Source of the DNA: CAMCYM01 sp964405405
Lineage (GTDB): Bacteria > Bacteroidota > Bacteroidia > Flavobacteriales_D > Sanyastnellaceae
NCBI GenBank assembly: GCA_964405405.1
Contig: CAYONT010000003.1
Span: 62,001 to 126,000, forward strand
DNA length: 64,000 bases
Reading direction: 5' to 3'
In this document: positions 34,332 to 42,689 of the stretch, piece by piece
Layout of the letters: each line of letters opens with the position of its first letter
How positions within the stretch are numbered: the first letter of the stretch is position 1
Made by a program: the position numbers and the translations under genes
The notes under the pieces: model-generated
Told to the model about the DNA's origin: nothing
Databases searched by the model: none
The model's input: the letters and a program-made list of their open reading frames with translations, nothing else

Positions 34332-36458
34332 ATGGCTGCATCCTCCTCCCCAGACGCCCTGCGCCGCCAGGTGCTCGACCTGTTCCGCAAGCACAAAGGC
34401 AAGGCCTTCAATCCGAAGCAGGTGGCCGCTCGGCTCAACATCGTCAACCACGATGTCCGGCGGGCTCTGTCGGAGCTGTTGGACGATTTGGCCCGGGAGG
34501 GGGCCTTGGAGTCGCTGGGACGGGGCCGCTTCCTGGCCGCGGTCCGGACACAGGAGCGGGTCGAGGGGACCATCCAGATCACGCGGTTCGGGCGCGGGTT
34601 CGTGATGCAGGACAACGGGGAGGAACTTTCGTTGTCGAAGGGGAACACGGGGTCCGCGCTGTGGGGCGATCGGGTGGAGGTGGAATGGGTGCGCCGGGGT
34701 TCCCGGCAGTTGCCCCGGGTGTCGCGGGTCGTGCAGCGGTTGCGACCGCTCATCGTGGTGACCATCGAGCAAGTGCGGGATTATGCCTTCGGCCACCCCG
34801 CGGACCAGCGCATCCACACGGACTTTTTCATCCCGGCGCGCCACCTCGGAGGGGCGGTGACAGGGGAGAAGGTGCTGGTGGAGATGCTCGATTGGGCGTC
34901 GCCCGAGGATTTGCCCACGGCTGCGGTGGTCGAAATCCTGGGGAAGGCCGGGGTGCATGAGGTGGAGATGCACGCCATCTTGGCCGAATTCGGTTTGCCC
35001 TACACCTTCCCGCCGGGGGTGGAGGAGGCGGCAGGGGAAATCCGCCGGGAGATTCAGCCGGAGGAGTTGAAGGGACGCCGGGATTTCCGTGAGGTGCTCA
35101 CGCTCACCATCGACCCGGAGGATGCGAAGGACTTTGACGATGCGCTCTCGCTGCGGGCGTTGCCCGAGGGCGGATGGGAGGTGGGGGTGCACATCGCGGA
35201 TGTGACGCACTACCTGCAGCCGGGCGGGGTCATCGATGCGGAGGCGCGGGTTCGGGCGACCTCGGTGTACCTCGTGGACCGAACGATTCCGATGTTGCCG
35301 GAGGTGCTGTCGAACGACCTGTGTTCGCTGCGGCCCAACGAAGACCGGCTCGCTTTCAGTGCGGTGTTTCGGATGGATGATGAGGCCCGGATTCAGGAAG
35401 AGTGGTTTGGGCGCACCGTGATCCACAGCCAGCGGCGGTTTACCTACGCCGAGGCCCAGGAGCGCATTGAGCGGGGGGAGGGGGACCTGGCCGAGGAAAT
35501 CGGTGTGCTGCACCGGTTGGCGACCCGGTTGCGGGAACGCCGTTTTGCGGCCGGTGGCATCGACTTCAATACCGAGGAAGTGAAGTTTGAGCTGGATGCC
35601 GAGGGACGCCCGCTGCGGGTGGTGCTGAAGGAGATGAAGGAATCGAATCGGCTCATCGAGGACTTTATGTTGCTCGCCAATGTGCGCGTAGCGACCTTTC
35701 TCGGCCGCCCTCCCCAAGACAAGGCCCAAGTGGCCGGGGCGGGAACGCGGACAGGGGTCTATCGGATCCACGACCGACCCGATCCGGAGAAATTGGGGCA
35801 ATTGCGGCAGTTTGTTGCACGGTTTGGCCTGGAAATGGAAAAACCGACGGCAGCGAATGCGGAAGCAGCCATCCGGGATTTGTTGCACCACGCGGCGGGC
35901 ATGCCCGGCGAAAACGTTATCAAGACCATGGCGATTCGCTCGATGGCGAAGGCGGAGTACAGCACGAACAACATCGGTCACTACGGTCTGGCGTTCCCGT
36001 TTTATACCCACTTCACCAGCCCCATCCGGCGTTATCCGGATGTGATGGTGCACCGGTTGCTGCAGCATTACCTCGATGGCAAGGGGTCGGTGGATGCCGG
36101 AACGCTCGAAGGGCAATGCCGCATCAGCTCGAACATGGAGAAGCGTGCGGCGGAAGCGGAACGGGCGAGCATCAAGTACAAGCAGGTGGAATTCCTGATG
36201 ACCCGCATCGGGGAAACGTTTTATGGCATCATCAACGGGGCGCTCGCCAAGGGCCTGTTTGTGGAACTCGAGGACAACAAGTGCGATGGTTTTGTCCCCA
36301 AGGATGCCTTCCCGCCGGACCACTACGTTTTCAACGAGGAGTTGCTGTGCTTCACGGGGTTGCGCTCCGGTCGGGTGCTGCACATGGGCGACCGGGTGGC
36401 GGTGAAGGTGGTGGCGGCCGATCTCGCCCGGAGGCAGTTGGAGTTCGCGTTGATCTGA
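34332..36458 (+). CDS. rnr: Ribonuclease R
   Basis: Processive 3'-5' exoribonuclease that degrades structured RNA. The 708-residue protein has an N-terminal winged-helix/OB region (LRRQVLDLFRKHKGKAFNPK), the RNB catalytic centre with the aspartate cluster TIDPEDAKDFDDALSL near residue 260, the RNB signature HYGLAFPFYTHFTSPIRRYPD near residue 555, and a C-terminal S1 domain (GIINGALAKGLFVELEDN). The first ATG at 34332 follows a CATCTTTG sequence one base from the -7 consensus, 8 bp upstream. Confidence 0.96.
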   Translation: MAASSSPDALRRQVLDLFRKHKGKAFNPKQVAARLNIVNHDVRRALSELLDDLAREGALESLGRGRFLAAVRTQERVEGTIQITRFGRGFVMQDNGEELSLSKGNTGSALWGDRVEVEWVRRGSRQLPRVSRVVQRLRPLIVVTIEQVRDYAFGHPADQRIHTDFFIPARHLGGAVTGEKVLVEMLDWASPEDLPTAAVVEILGKAGVHEVEMHAILAEFGLPYTFPPGVEEAAGEIRREIQPEELKGRRDFREVLTLTIDPEDAKDFDDALSLRALPEGGWEVGVHIADVTHYLQPGGVIDAEARVRATSVYLVDRTIPMLPEVLSNDLCSLRPNEDRLAFSAVFRMDDEARIQEEWFGRTVIHSQRRFTYAEAQERIERGEGDLAEEIGVLHRLATRLRERRFAAGGIDFNTEEVKFELDAEGRPLRVVLKEMKESNRLIEDFMLLANVRVATFLGRPPQDKAQVAGAGTRTGVYRIHDRPDPEKLGQLRQFVARFGLEMEKPTAANAEAAIRDLLHHAAGMPGENVIKTMAIRSMAKAEYSTNNIGHYGLAFPFYTHFTSPIRRYPDVMVHRLLQHYLDGKGSVDAGTLEGQCRISSNMEKRAAEAERASIKYKQVEFLMTRIGETFYGIINGALAKGLFVELEDNKCDGFVPKDAFPPDHYVFNEELLCFTGLRSGRVLHMGDRVAVKVVAADLARRQLEFALI

Positions 36459-36476
36459 AGTCGGCGCGGTCGGGGC

Positions 36477-36514
36477 GGCGCGGGCGGGTCAGTGGGGTGG
36501 CGCGGGCGGGTCAG
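36477..36514. repeat. Duplicated 16-bp GC-rich repeat at the 3' end of the oxidoreductase gene
   Basis: GGCGCGGGCGGGTCAG occurs at 36477-36492 and again at 36499-36514. The second copy carries the stop codon of the minus-strand oxidoreductase gene; the first lies in the convergent gap with rnr. Confidence 0.75.
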
Positions 36515-38802
36515 GCGGTGGCCTTTTCGACCCGGATGGGCACCCATTTCGAGGTGGGTGTGTTCGATTTGCGGGCGACGCGGTCGATGGGGACCAAGAC
36601 GTTCGCCTCGGGGAAGTAGGTGGCGCAACACCGTTCCGGGATGTCGTAAGGTACGACGATGAAGTGGCGGGCGATGCGTTCCCGGCCGCCGGTGTCGTTG
36701 ACCAAGTGCACGATGTCGCCGGTGGCGAGGCCCCGGGAAGCGACGTCGCGGGGGTGCATGAAGACGACGCGGCGCTCATCGTAGATGCCCCGGTAGCGGT
36801 CGTCGAGCCCGTAGATGGTCGTGTTGAACTGGTCGTGGCTTCGGACCGTCATCATGATGAGCGCGTCGTCGGGCAGTTCCAGCGGCTCCACTTGGGCGCA
36901 CGTGAAGTGGGCCCTGCCTGTGGCCGTTGGGAACTGGCCCTCCCGCGCACTGTTGGGCAGGTAGAACCCCTCGGGCTTCCGGGCGCGCTCGTTGTAACGG
37001 TCGAACCCCGGGATGACCGCTTCGATGGCGTCCCGGATGTGGTCGTAGTGGCGGATCAAGGCCGTCCAGTCCACCGGCGTGCCATCGCCCAGCACCGCAC
37101 GGGCCAGTTCCGCCACGATCGCCGGTTCACTCCGCAGGTCCGCGGAAACCGGCCGCAAATTCCCGCGGGAAGCCTGCACGACCCCCATGCTGTTCTCGCA
37201 CGTCACGAACTGCGGACTGCCCCCCGTTTCGTCTCGGTCTGTGCGGGCCAAACACGGCAAAATCAAGGCTTCCCGGCCCGTGATGAGGTGACTGCGGTTG
37301 AGTTTGGTGCTGATTTGGACCGTCAAATCGCAGCGCTGGAGTGCTTCCGCCGTGAACCGCGTGTCGGGGCTCGCCGAGAGGAAGTTGCCGCCGAGGGCGA
37401 TGAAGACCCGGATGCGACCGGCATGCATGGCCTGGATGCCGTCCACCACGTCCAACCCATGTTCCCGGGGCGGCGCGAACCCGAAGTGCGCCCCCAGCCG
37501 GTCGAGAAAGGCGGCCGACGGTTTCTCGTAGATGCCCATCGTCCGGTCCCCCTGCACGTTCGAATGCCCCCGAACCGGGCACGTCCCCGCCCCTGGCTTG
37601 CCGATGGACCCCTTCGCCAGCAACAAGTTGACGATCTCCTGGATGGTGTCCACCGCCTGCGTGTGCTGCGTGATGCCCATGGCCCAGCACGCGATGATGC
37701 GGCGGGCGGGCCTCAGCATCGCCACCGCCTCCGCGATGCGCTCGGGCGCCACCCCGGATTCCCGCACCAAAAAGTCCGGATCCTGCGCCAGCAGGTGCGC
37801 CCGCCACGCCCCAAACCCCTCCGTCGCCTGCGCTACAAATTCCGGGTCCAGCACCCCGCCCTCGGCGTCCTCCGCGAGCAACAACGCCCGGGAGATGGCC
37901 TGCAGCAGCGCCAAGTCCCCACCGATCCGCACCTGCAAGTACAGATCCGTGAGCTGCGCCTTGATGCCCAGCGCCCCCCGGAGCTGCTGCGGGTTCTTGA
38001 AAGCCACGAGCCCCGTCTCGACCAGCGGATTCACCGAAATGATGCGGGCGCCACGCTCCTTCGCCTTTTGGAGCGCAGTCAACATCCGCGGGTGGTTTGT
38101 GCCTGGGTTTTGGCCTAAGATGAGGATGACCTCGGCTTGGTGGAAGTCCTCGAGCTTGACGCTGCCCTTGCCGATGCCCAGCGATTCCGTGAGCGCCACG
38201 CCGCTGCTTTCGTGGCACATGTTGCTGCAATCGGGCAGGTTGTTCGTCCCGAAGGCCCGCACGAAAAGTTGGTACAGAAACGCCGCCTCGTTGCTCGTGC
38301 GCCCCGACGTGTAGAACAGCGCTTGGTGCGGGTCCGCCAGCCCCCGCAAGTGGCTCGCTATGCGTGCATAAGCTTCCTCCCACGTGATGGGCTCGTAATG
38401 CGTGCCCCCCGGCCGGAGGTACATGGGCTGCGCAATCCGGCCCTTCTTTCCGATGTCATAATCATCCAAGCAGGCCAAATCCGCCACCCCAAACCGCCCG
38501 AAAAACGCAGGATCGAGGTGTTTGGTCGTCGCCTCTTCGGCCACCGCCTTCGCCCCGTTTTCGCAGTACTCCGCCACCGCCGACCGTTCCTCATCTGGGT
38601 CGGGCCACGCACAACCGGGACAATCGGTGCCTCCTTTTTGGTTGAGTTTCAGCAGCGCTTGAATCCCACGAACGGGATCCATTTCGGAGAAGACGTGCTT
38701 GAGCGCAGTCACCACGCCGGTCACCCCCGCAGCGGCATCACCGGGCTTTCCCACCTTGAGATTGCGGTGGGTTTCGGGGTTTTCAGGATTGGGTGAAATC
38801 AT
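36511..38802 (-). CDS. FdhF/YdeP-family molybdopterin oxidoreductase (formate-dehydrogenase-like alpha subunit)
   Basis: A 763-residue molybdenum (or tungsten) bis-MGD enzyme of the FdhF/YdeP group, probably cytoplasmic as no Tat signal is seen. N-terminal cysteines Cys61, Cys64 (DCPGCAWP) and Cys80 (EYCENGAKA) could bind a cluster. The bis-MGD domain contains TSGRTSNEAAFLYQLF, a metal-ligand candidate Cys196 in CSNMCHESSG, LGQNPGTNHPRML and CPVRGHSNVQGDRTMG. The C-terminal MopB domain has MMTVRSHDQFNTTIYG. The start at 38802 overlaps the small DUF7009-like gene by 4 bp. With FdhD and MobA upstream, formate oxidation or a related reaction is likely, but YdeP-type substrates are uncertain. Confidence 0.9.
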   Translation of the reverse strand: MISPNPENPETHRNLKVGKPGDAAAGVTGVVTALKHVFSEMDPVRGIQALLKLNQKGGTDCPGCAWPDPDEERSAVAEYCENGAKAVAEEATTKHLDPAFFGRFGVADLACLDDYDIGKKGRIAQPMYLRPGGTHYEPITWEEAYARIASHLRGLADPHQALFYTSGRTSNEAAFLYQLFVRAFGTNNLPDCSNMCHESSGVALTESLGIGKGSVKLEDFHQAEVILILGQNPGTNHPRMLTALQKAKERGARIISVNPLVETGLVAFKNPQQLRGALGIKAQLTDLYLQVRIGGDLALLQAISRALLLAEDAEGGVLDPEFVAQATEGFGAWRAHLLAQDPDFLVRESGVAPERIAEAVAMLRPARRIIACWAMGITQHTQAVDTIQEIVNLLLAKGSIGKPGAGTCPVRGHSNVQGDRTMGIYEKPSAAFLDRLGAHFGFAPPREHGLDVVDGIQAMHAGRIRVFIALGGNFLSASPDTRFTAEALQRCDLTVQISTKLNRSHLITGREALILPCLARTDRDETGGSPQFVTCENSMGVVQASRGNLRPVSADLRSEPAIVAELARAVLGDGTPVDWTALIRHYDHIRDAIEAVIPGFDRYNERARKPEGFYLPNSAREGQFPTATGRAHFTCAQVEPLELPDDALIMMTVRSHDQFNTTIYGLDDRYRGIYDERRVVFMHPRDVASRGLATGDIVHLVNDTGGRERIARHFIVVPYDIPERCCATYFPEANVLVPIDRVARKSNTPTSKWVPIRVEKATA

Positions 38803-39122
38803 TCCTTGCCCTTGCAGGTCAGGTCTTTTTCCACCCGCACAGTGAGCTTTTCGCCGCCTTCGATCGCCACTTCCGCGTCGAAGCCATTGAGGTCGGTGTT
38901 GCACCATTGCTGGCCGAGCACCTCCGGCACGAAGACGATGACAGTCTGTTCGAACCACTGGACGTGGACCTGGCCGTGGTCCTCGCTGCGGAGGAGGGTG
39001 TAGCCGATGCTCCCGCCGGGCAAGGCGGTTTCCTCGGTCACAAAACCTTCTCGATCAAACTGTTCCACCTCAGCGTCGTCGAGTCGGATGCGGAGGTGGT
39101 TGCTTTGGAGCCGGATGTTCAT
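38799..39122 (-). CDS. Small DUF7009-like protein between FdhD and the oxidoreductase
   Basis: A 107-residue soluble protein starting MNIRLQSNHLRIRLDDAEVEQF. It is followed by beta-rich segments (GQVHVQWFEQTVIVFVP, DLNGFDAEVAIEGGE) and a C-terminal Cys-Lys tail (KDLTCKGKE). It is sandwiched with ATGA overlaps between fdhD (39119-39122) and the oxidoreductase (38799-38802). This conserved placement in Bacteroidota suggests an accessory role in maturation of, or electron transfer to, the molybdoenzyme. Function unknown. Confidence 0.82.
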   Translation of the reverse strand: MNIRLQSNHLRIRLDDAEVEQFDREGFVTEETALPGGSIGYTLLRSEDHGQVHVQWFEQTVIVFVPEVLGQQWCNTDLNGFDAEVAIEGGEKLTVRVEKDLTCKGKE

Positions 39123-39931
39123 GTGAGGATGCGTTCGGGGTGGGTGTACAAATTCAGGCGGTCGCTGCGCACAAAGCCGCAAAGTGCAATGCCTTGTTCT
39201 TGCGCGAGTTGCAAGGCCAAATCCGATGGCGCACCCACGGCCGCCACGCAGGGAATGCCTGCCATGGTGGCTTTCTGGATGAGTTCGAAGCTCGCCCTGC
39301 CGCTCAGCACCAAAATTCGGTCAAAGAGGGGCAATTCCCCGCGTTGCAGGGCGCGTCCGATGAGTTTGTCCAGGGCGTTGTGTCGGCCGACGTCTTCGGC
39401 GAGGTCGATCAGGGTGCCTTCGGGGTCGAAGAGGCCGGAGGCATGGATGCCGCCGGTGCGCTCGAATTGGGCCTGGGCCGTGCGCAAACGGTCGGGCAGT
39501 CCATAGAGCACGGCGGGGTCGAAGCGCACGTCCCCGGCGGGCCGCTCGAGCCGCGGCTGGGTCCGGACGGCCTCGAGGGAGGCTTTCCCACAGACGCCGC
39601 AGCTCGAGGTGGTGTAGAAGTGACGTTGGAGCTGGGCAGGCGAGAAGTCGGCCTCCGGGTGCAGCCGGCACAGCACCCGGTCCTCCCCCAGGACTTCGAT
39701 GCCCAGCAGCTCCTCCCGCCGCCCCAGGATGCCTTCGGTCCACAGAAAGCCGGCTGCCAGGGCCGGATCGTCCCCCGGGGTCCGCATGGTGATGGACAGG
39801 GGCGCCTCGGCCCGCCTGCCCTCGGGACCCCATTCCACCCGGATCTCCAGCGGGGCTTCGCTGGCGACCCAGTCGGTCTCATGAACAGGGGGCTGGCCGG
39901 GCTTGAGGCGGTGGATGGGGATGGATTGCAT
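39119..39931 (-). CDS. fdhD: Formate dehydrogenase accessory sulfurtransferase FdhD
   Basis: Transfers sulfur to the molybdenum cofactor, a step required for activity of FdhF-type enzymes. The 270-residue protein has the persulfide-carrying motif SSCGVCGKASLEAV near residue 110, together with GGIHASGLFD, DVGRHNALDKLIG and LVLSGRASFELIQKA. It heads the fdhD-DUF7009-oxidoreductase unit; all three overlap by 4 bp. A 200-bp repeat-rich gap separates it from the MobA fusion. Confidence 0.96.
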   Translation of the reverse strand: MQSIPIHRLKPGQPPVHETDWVASEAPLEIRVEWGPEGRRAEAPLSITMRTPGDDPALAAGFLWTEGILGRREELLGIEVLGEDRVLCRLHPEADFSPAQLQRHFYTTSSCGVCGKASLEAVRTQPRLERPAGDVRFDPAVLYGLPDRLRTAQAQFERTGGIHASGLFDPEGTLIDLAEDVGRHNALDKLIGRALQRGELPLFDRILVLSGRASFELIQKATMAGIPCVAAVGAPSDLALQLAQEQGIALCGFVRSDRLNLYTHPERILT

Positions 39932-39956
39932 GGGAGATGTGCGGCTGCGCCGAAAG

Positions 39957-40125
39957 ATATGCGCCGCTGGGCGACGCGAGACATGCGGCTTCGCCGCGAG
40001 ACATGCGCCGCTGCGCGACGCGAGATGTGAGATGTGCGGCTTCGTCGCTGGGGAGCTGCGGGACCGCCGGGGAGCTGGGGGACCGCCGGGGAGCTGGGGG
40101 ATCGCTGGGGGACCGCCGGAGGGCG
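39957..40125. repeat. Two short tandem-repeat arrays upstream of fdhD
   Basis: The gap 39932-40133 has no gene. It contains two GC-rich arrays: about 39957-40043 has several ~20-bp units built on GCGAGAcATGCGGCTTCG (alternating GACATGCG and GCCGC cores), and 40049-40119 has three or four copies of GGGGAGCTGSGGGACCGCC. Spacing and unit length do not fit CRISPR. The arrays sit where the fdhD promoter would be expected. Confidence 0.75.
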
Positions 40126-40133
40126 CGGGGCCG

Positions 40134-41222
40134 TCAGGGGGGGTGGTCGATGCTCACGAGGTGGAGCGAGGGGTCGTGGGGGAGGCGGACGGTGTCCCTT
40201 TCGCGCCAAACGGCGTTCAAAGGGAGGTCGTTGTTTCGGAGCCACCGGCAATCCCCAGGTCGGTAGATGGCCACGAGGGGTTCGGGGTGGACGGGGTCGG
40301 CGGAGGCGAAGCAGACGCTCTTGCCGGAGAGCCGGTGGCACTGGAGGAGCCGGTGGAGCGCGGCATCGTGGAGCAGGGGGTAGTCCACGCCGAGGAGCAG
40401 GATGGAAGCCTGGGGGAAGGCGTCGGCCACGCTGAGCAGGCCGCTGCGGGGTCCAGCGCCCGCGTGGCGGTAGTGGTCGGGCAGGGCATGCCGGTGGGGA
40501 TAGGGGCCCGGGCCGCTGATGCAGACGGGGGTGCCGGCGGGGAGGACCCGGGTGAGTTGGCGCGCAGCGCGCTCGAAAGCTGGGAGAGGGGGGGAGGGGA
40601 GGTTGGGGTCGGTTTGGCCTAGAAACGCTTTGTCGCGGCCCATGCGCGTACTTTTTCCGCCGGCCAGCACGCATCCCACCAGGCTCGGCGGGGGGGGCAG
40701 CAGCAGCGGCTCGGCATTTTCGCAGGCCAAACCCCATTTCAAAACGGCTTCTTCTTTCCAATTCGGGCGCACGACAAGAAGGACGTTGCGGCCGGCATGT
40801 TCCGGCTGGCGCATGGTTTGAAGCCAGGTCGTGAGGGTGGGGGCGAGGCCGGTATCGTGTTGGATTTCGAGGGGGCCGATTTCGTCGACGACGAGGGTGC
40901 GGATGTGGGGATCGGCGGTAGCGGCGTGGAGGCGGTCGAGTGCCCAGCGAAAGCCGCTGGCGGCAAATCGGTAGCGGCCGATGGGGATGTCGTCGGGGTC
41001 GGCAGGGGCGTCCTGGGGGCGTTGCCAAGGATGCTGGTGGCCGGTGGCGAGGTCCTCCCACACGCGCAGGCCGTCGATGTCGGGGCCGCAGATGCCCCCC
41101 ACGTGACCCCAGGGGTCGGCTCCATGGGATCGGGCGTCCCGGGCGCGGCGGGCCCACTCACGCAGGTACTGGGTCTTCCCGACGCGAATCGGAAGGGTCA
41201 GCAGGTAGAAGCGGGCGCTCAT
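40134..41222 (-). CDS. Fusion of THEP1-like NTPase and MobA molybdenum cofactor guanylyltransferase
   Basis: A 362-residue two-domain protein. Residues ~1-180 resemble THEP1-type nucleoside triphosphatases: a P-loop-like TLPIRVGKTQ (the first Gly of GxxxxGKT is replaced), VGGICGPDIDG, a GRYRFA segment and a Walker-B-like TLVVDEIGPLEIQ. Residues ~185-362 are MobA, which attaches GMP to molybdopterin: VGCVLAGGKSTRMGRDKAFL and the metal-binding LLLGVDYPLLHDAALHRLL. Fusing the two would tie nucleotide handling to bis-MGD formation for the adjacent oxidoreductase. The start at 41222 overlaps the upstream membrane-protein gene by 4 bp. Confidence 0.85.
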   Translation of the reverse strand: MSARFYLLTLPIRVGKTQYLREWARRARDARSHGADPWGHVGGICGPDIDGLRVWEDLATGHQHPWQRPQDAPADPDDIPIGRYRFAASGFRWALDRLHAATADPHIRTLVVDEIGPLEIQHDTGLAPTLTTWLQTMRQPEHAGRNVLLVVRPNWKEEAVLKWGLACENAEPLLLPPPPSLVGCVLAGGKSTRMGRDKAFLGQTDPNLPSPPLPAFERAARQLTRVLPAGTPVCISGPGPYPHRHALPDHYRHAGAGPRSGLLSVADAFPQASILLLGVDYPLLHDAALHRLLQCHRLSGKSVCFASADPVHPEPLVAIYRPGDCRWLRNNDLPLNAVWRERDTVRLPHDPSLHLVSIDHPP

Positions 41223-42343
41223 GGGGCCGGGGGTTTGCCGGTTGGAACTTCCACGGAGAGGATGAGCCAGTATTCGAGTGCGCGCCACCCCGCTCCCCAT
41301 CGTCCTCCGCGTCCTCCCGCTCCCCCACTTCCAGTCACTCCCTCGCGTCCAGGTTCTCCCCCGCGTCCAGGTTCTCCCCCGCGCCCGCCCGCCGCCAAGG
41401 CCCAGCAGCACCGAAGCCGTTCGCCCTGCTCCTCGGAGGTGGCCAGCAGGGACCACGCGGCCGCGGGCCGCCCCCCCCGGCGCGCCCAACGGTTCACCCC
41501 CCACCGAATCGCGGGGCCGACCAGAACGAACAGGAACAACGTCGCGGCCATGCTGCGCAGCAACAGCGCGCCGAGTTCGGCGGGCTCCCGCCCCATCCAG
41601 GCCAACCCCCCAACAACAATCCCGGTCATCACCACATATCCCCCCACCCACTTCGCCCGCCGCCATCCCGCCCTGCGTCCCGCCCTGCGTCCCGCCCTGC
41701 GTCCCGCCCCCTGCTCCTTCGGCACGGGCTCCCAACTTTCCCAAGCGGCACGAACTTGTTCCCGCTGGGCCTGCCAGCGCCGAGGCCAACGCCCCAACCC
41801 CAATCCCAACAGGGCTCCCCAGGCTGCATACAAACCGACGTACACCCCGATGAGCCAGCGGCTCCCGGGGGCGTCGCCCGGCAGCTGGCGAGCCGCCGAC
41901 GCTCCCAGCGCATCGACGGCAGTCCAAAATGCCTCTCCGTACACCCAGGTCAACATCAGGGCCTTCTGCGTCGCGGATTCCGTCATGGCGACCACGGCAA
42001 AGCACACCGTGGCGACCGCGTGCCAGGGGACGAAGCGGTAGAAACACCACGCAGCGAGTCCCTGGAACGCCACCGCGACATACGCCGTAGCCGGCGTATG
42101 GGGACTGGCGATGGCTTTCGCGGCGACCACCAGCAAGGTCGCTTGCAGCAACCAGCCCCAAGGCGCTCGCCTCCCCTGCTCCCGTTCCGCCCGAACCACG
42201 GCCGCCATCGCCGCCAACGAAGCGACCGCGAACCCCCCCACCGTTAGGCCCGTCAAGGGCAACCCGAGCCCGTGCATCACCCCACCCACCGCGGACTCTG
42301 AAAAGGCCCAGGCGGCGGTCAAACCCCAAATCGAAGGCGGCAT
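41219..42343 (-). CDS. Unknown polytopic membrane protein in the molybdenum cluster
   Basis: A 374-residue protein with about eight hydrophobic helices (for example WGLTAAWAFSESAVGG, LLQATLLVVAAKAIA, WLIGVYVGLYAAWGALLG, MAATLFLFVLVGPAI). It has two low-complexity polar tracts: tandem AGRRAGRRAGRRAGW (DNA repeat near 41672-41707) and GRGGEPGRGGEPGRE (near 41343-41390). The start at 42343 (MPPSIWGL) is preferred because a longer frame would run to within 3 bp of the tRNA gene. I do not recognise the family. Its overlap with the MobA fusion suggests a role connected with molybdate or the cofactor, but no transporter motif is evident. Confidence 0.65.
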   Translation of the reverse strand: MPPSIWGLTAAWAFSESAVGGVMHGLGLPLTGLTVGGFAVASLAAMAAVVRAEREQGRRAPWGWLLQATLLVVAAKAIASPHTPATAYVAVAFQGLAAWCFYRFVPWHAVATVCFAVVAMTESATQKALMLTWVYGEAFWTAVDALGASAARQLPGDAPGSRWLIGVYVGLYAAWGALLGLGLGRWPRRWQAQREQVRAAWESWEPVPKEQGAGRRAGRRAGRRAGWRRAKWVGGYVVMTGIVVGGLAWMGREPAELGALLLRSMAATLFLFVLVGPAIRWGVNRWARRGGRPAAAWSLLATSEEQGERLRCCWALAAGGRGGEPGRGGEPGREGVTGSGGAGGRGGRWGAGWRALEYWLILSVEVPTGKPPAP

Positions 42344-42384
42344 CGGCGGTCTCACAAGCGTGCAATCTAAGCGAAGAATGAGCT

Positions 42385-42392
42385 TACTTTTG
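42385..42392 (+). promoter_or_regulatory. -7 promoter element of the tRNA-Met gene
   Basis: TACTTTTG matches TAnnTTTG exactly and lies 8 bp upstream of the mature tRNA 5' end. No clear TTG was found at the -33 position. Confidence 0.5.
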
Positions 42393-42399
42393 CCCACCC

Positions 42400-42472
42400 G
42401 CGCTCATAGCTCAGTGGTTAGAGCAGTGGACTCATAATCCATCGGTCGCAGGTTCAATCCCTGCTGGGCGCA
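42400..42472 (+). tRNA. tRNA-Met(CAT), elongator type
   Basis: The full cloverleaf folds: acceptor GCGCTCA/TGGGCGC, D-arm GCTC...GAGC, anticodon stem GTGGA/TCCAT with loop CTCATAA (anticodon CAT), and T-arm GCAGG-TTCAATC-CCTGC. The G1-C72 pair excludes initiator tRNA; tRNA-Ile2 with a lysidine-modified CAT cannot be ruled out. CCA is not encoded. Confidence 0.92.
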
Positions 42473-42537
42473 CCCATTGTTTGGGCCTTCGGGCCACCCT
42501 TCTTAAGCCCTTCGGCCTTCAACGCCGAAGTTGCCGC

Positions 42538-42609
42538 GGCTCCGTAGTTCAATGGATAGAATAGGCGTTTCCTAAACGCTTGATTCGGGTTCGATTCCCG
42601 ACGGGGCTA
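42538..42609 (+). tRNA. tRNA-Arg(CCT)
   Basis: The cloverleaf folds: acceptor GGCTCCG/CGGGGCT, D-arm GTTC...GAAT, anticodon stem GGCGT/ACGCT with loop TTCCTAA (anticodon CCT), and T-arm TCGGG-TTCGATT-CCCGA. It lies 65 bp after tRNA-Met. Its 3' portion is duplicated at 45089-45138, marking it as an integration site. Confidence 0.93.
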
Positions 42610-42613
42610 CAAC
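42564..42613. repeat. Attachment-site repeat, tRNA copy
   Basis: A 50-bp segment from the anticodon stem of tRNA-Arg to 4 bp beyond its 3' end. It matches 45089-45138 at 49 of 50 positions. The only difference is the third anticodon base (T here, A in the other copy). Confidence 0.85.
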
Positions 42614-42627
42614 GACTTGAAAGACAA

Positions 42628-42664
42628 GGGTTTATTAACCCTAGTTTTGTTCCTTAGAAAGGAA
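42628..42664 (+). terminator. Hairpins following the tRNA genes
   Basis: GGGTT-TATT-AACCC (42628-42641) is followed by TAGTTTTGTT and resembles an intrinsic terminator for the tRNA transcript. A second dyad TTCCTT-AGA-AAGGAA (42650-42664) follows. Both lie inside the island boundary, so they arrived with the inserted DNA. Confidence 0.45.
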
Positions 42665-42689
42665 TATTTAGGATGAGGAACACGATTTG

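Noticed and set aside
39957..40125. CRISPR array
   Set aside because: Units are adjacent and imperfect, with no unique spacers of constant length and no cas genes nearby.
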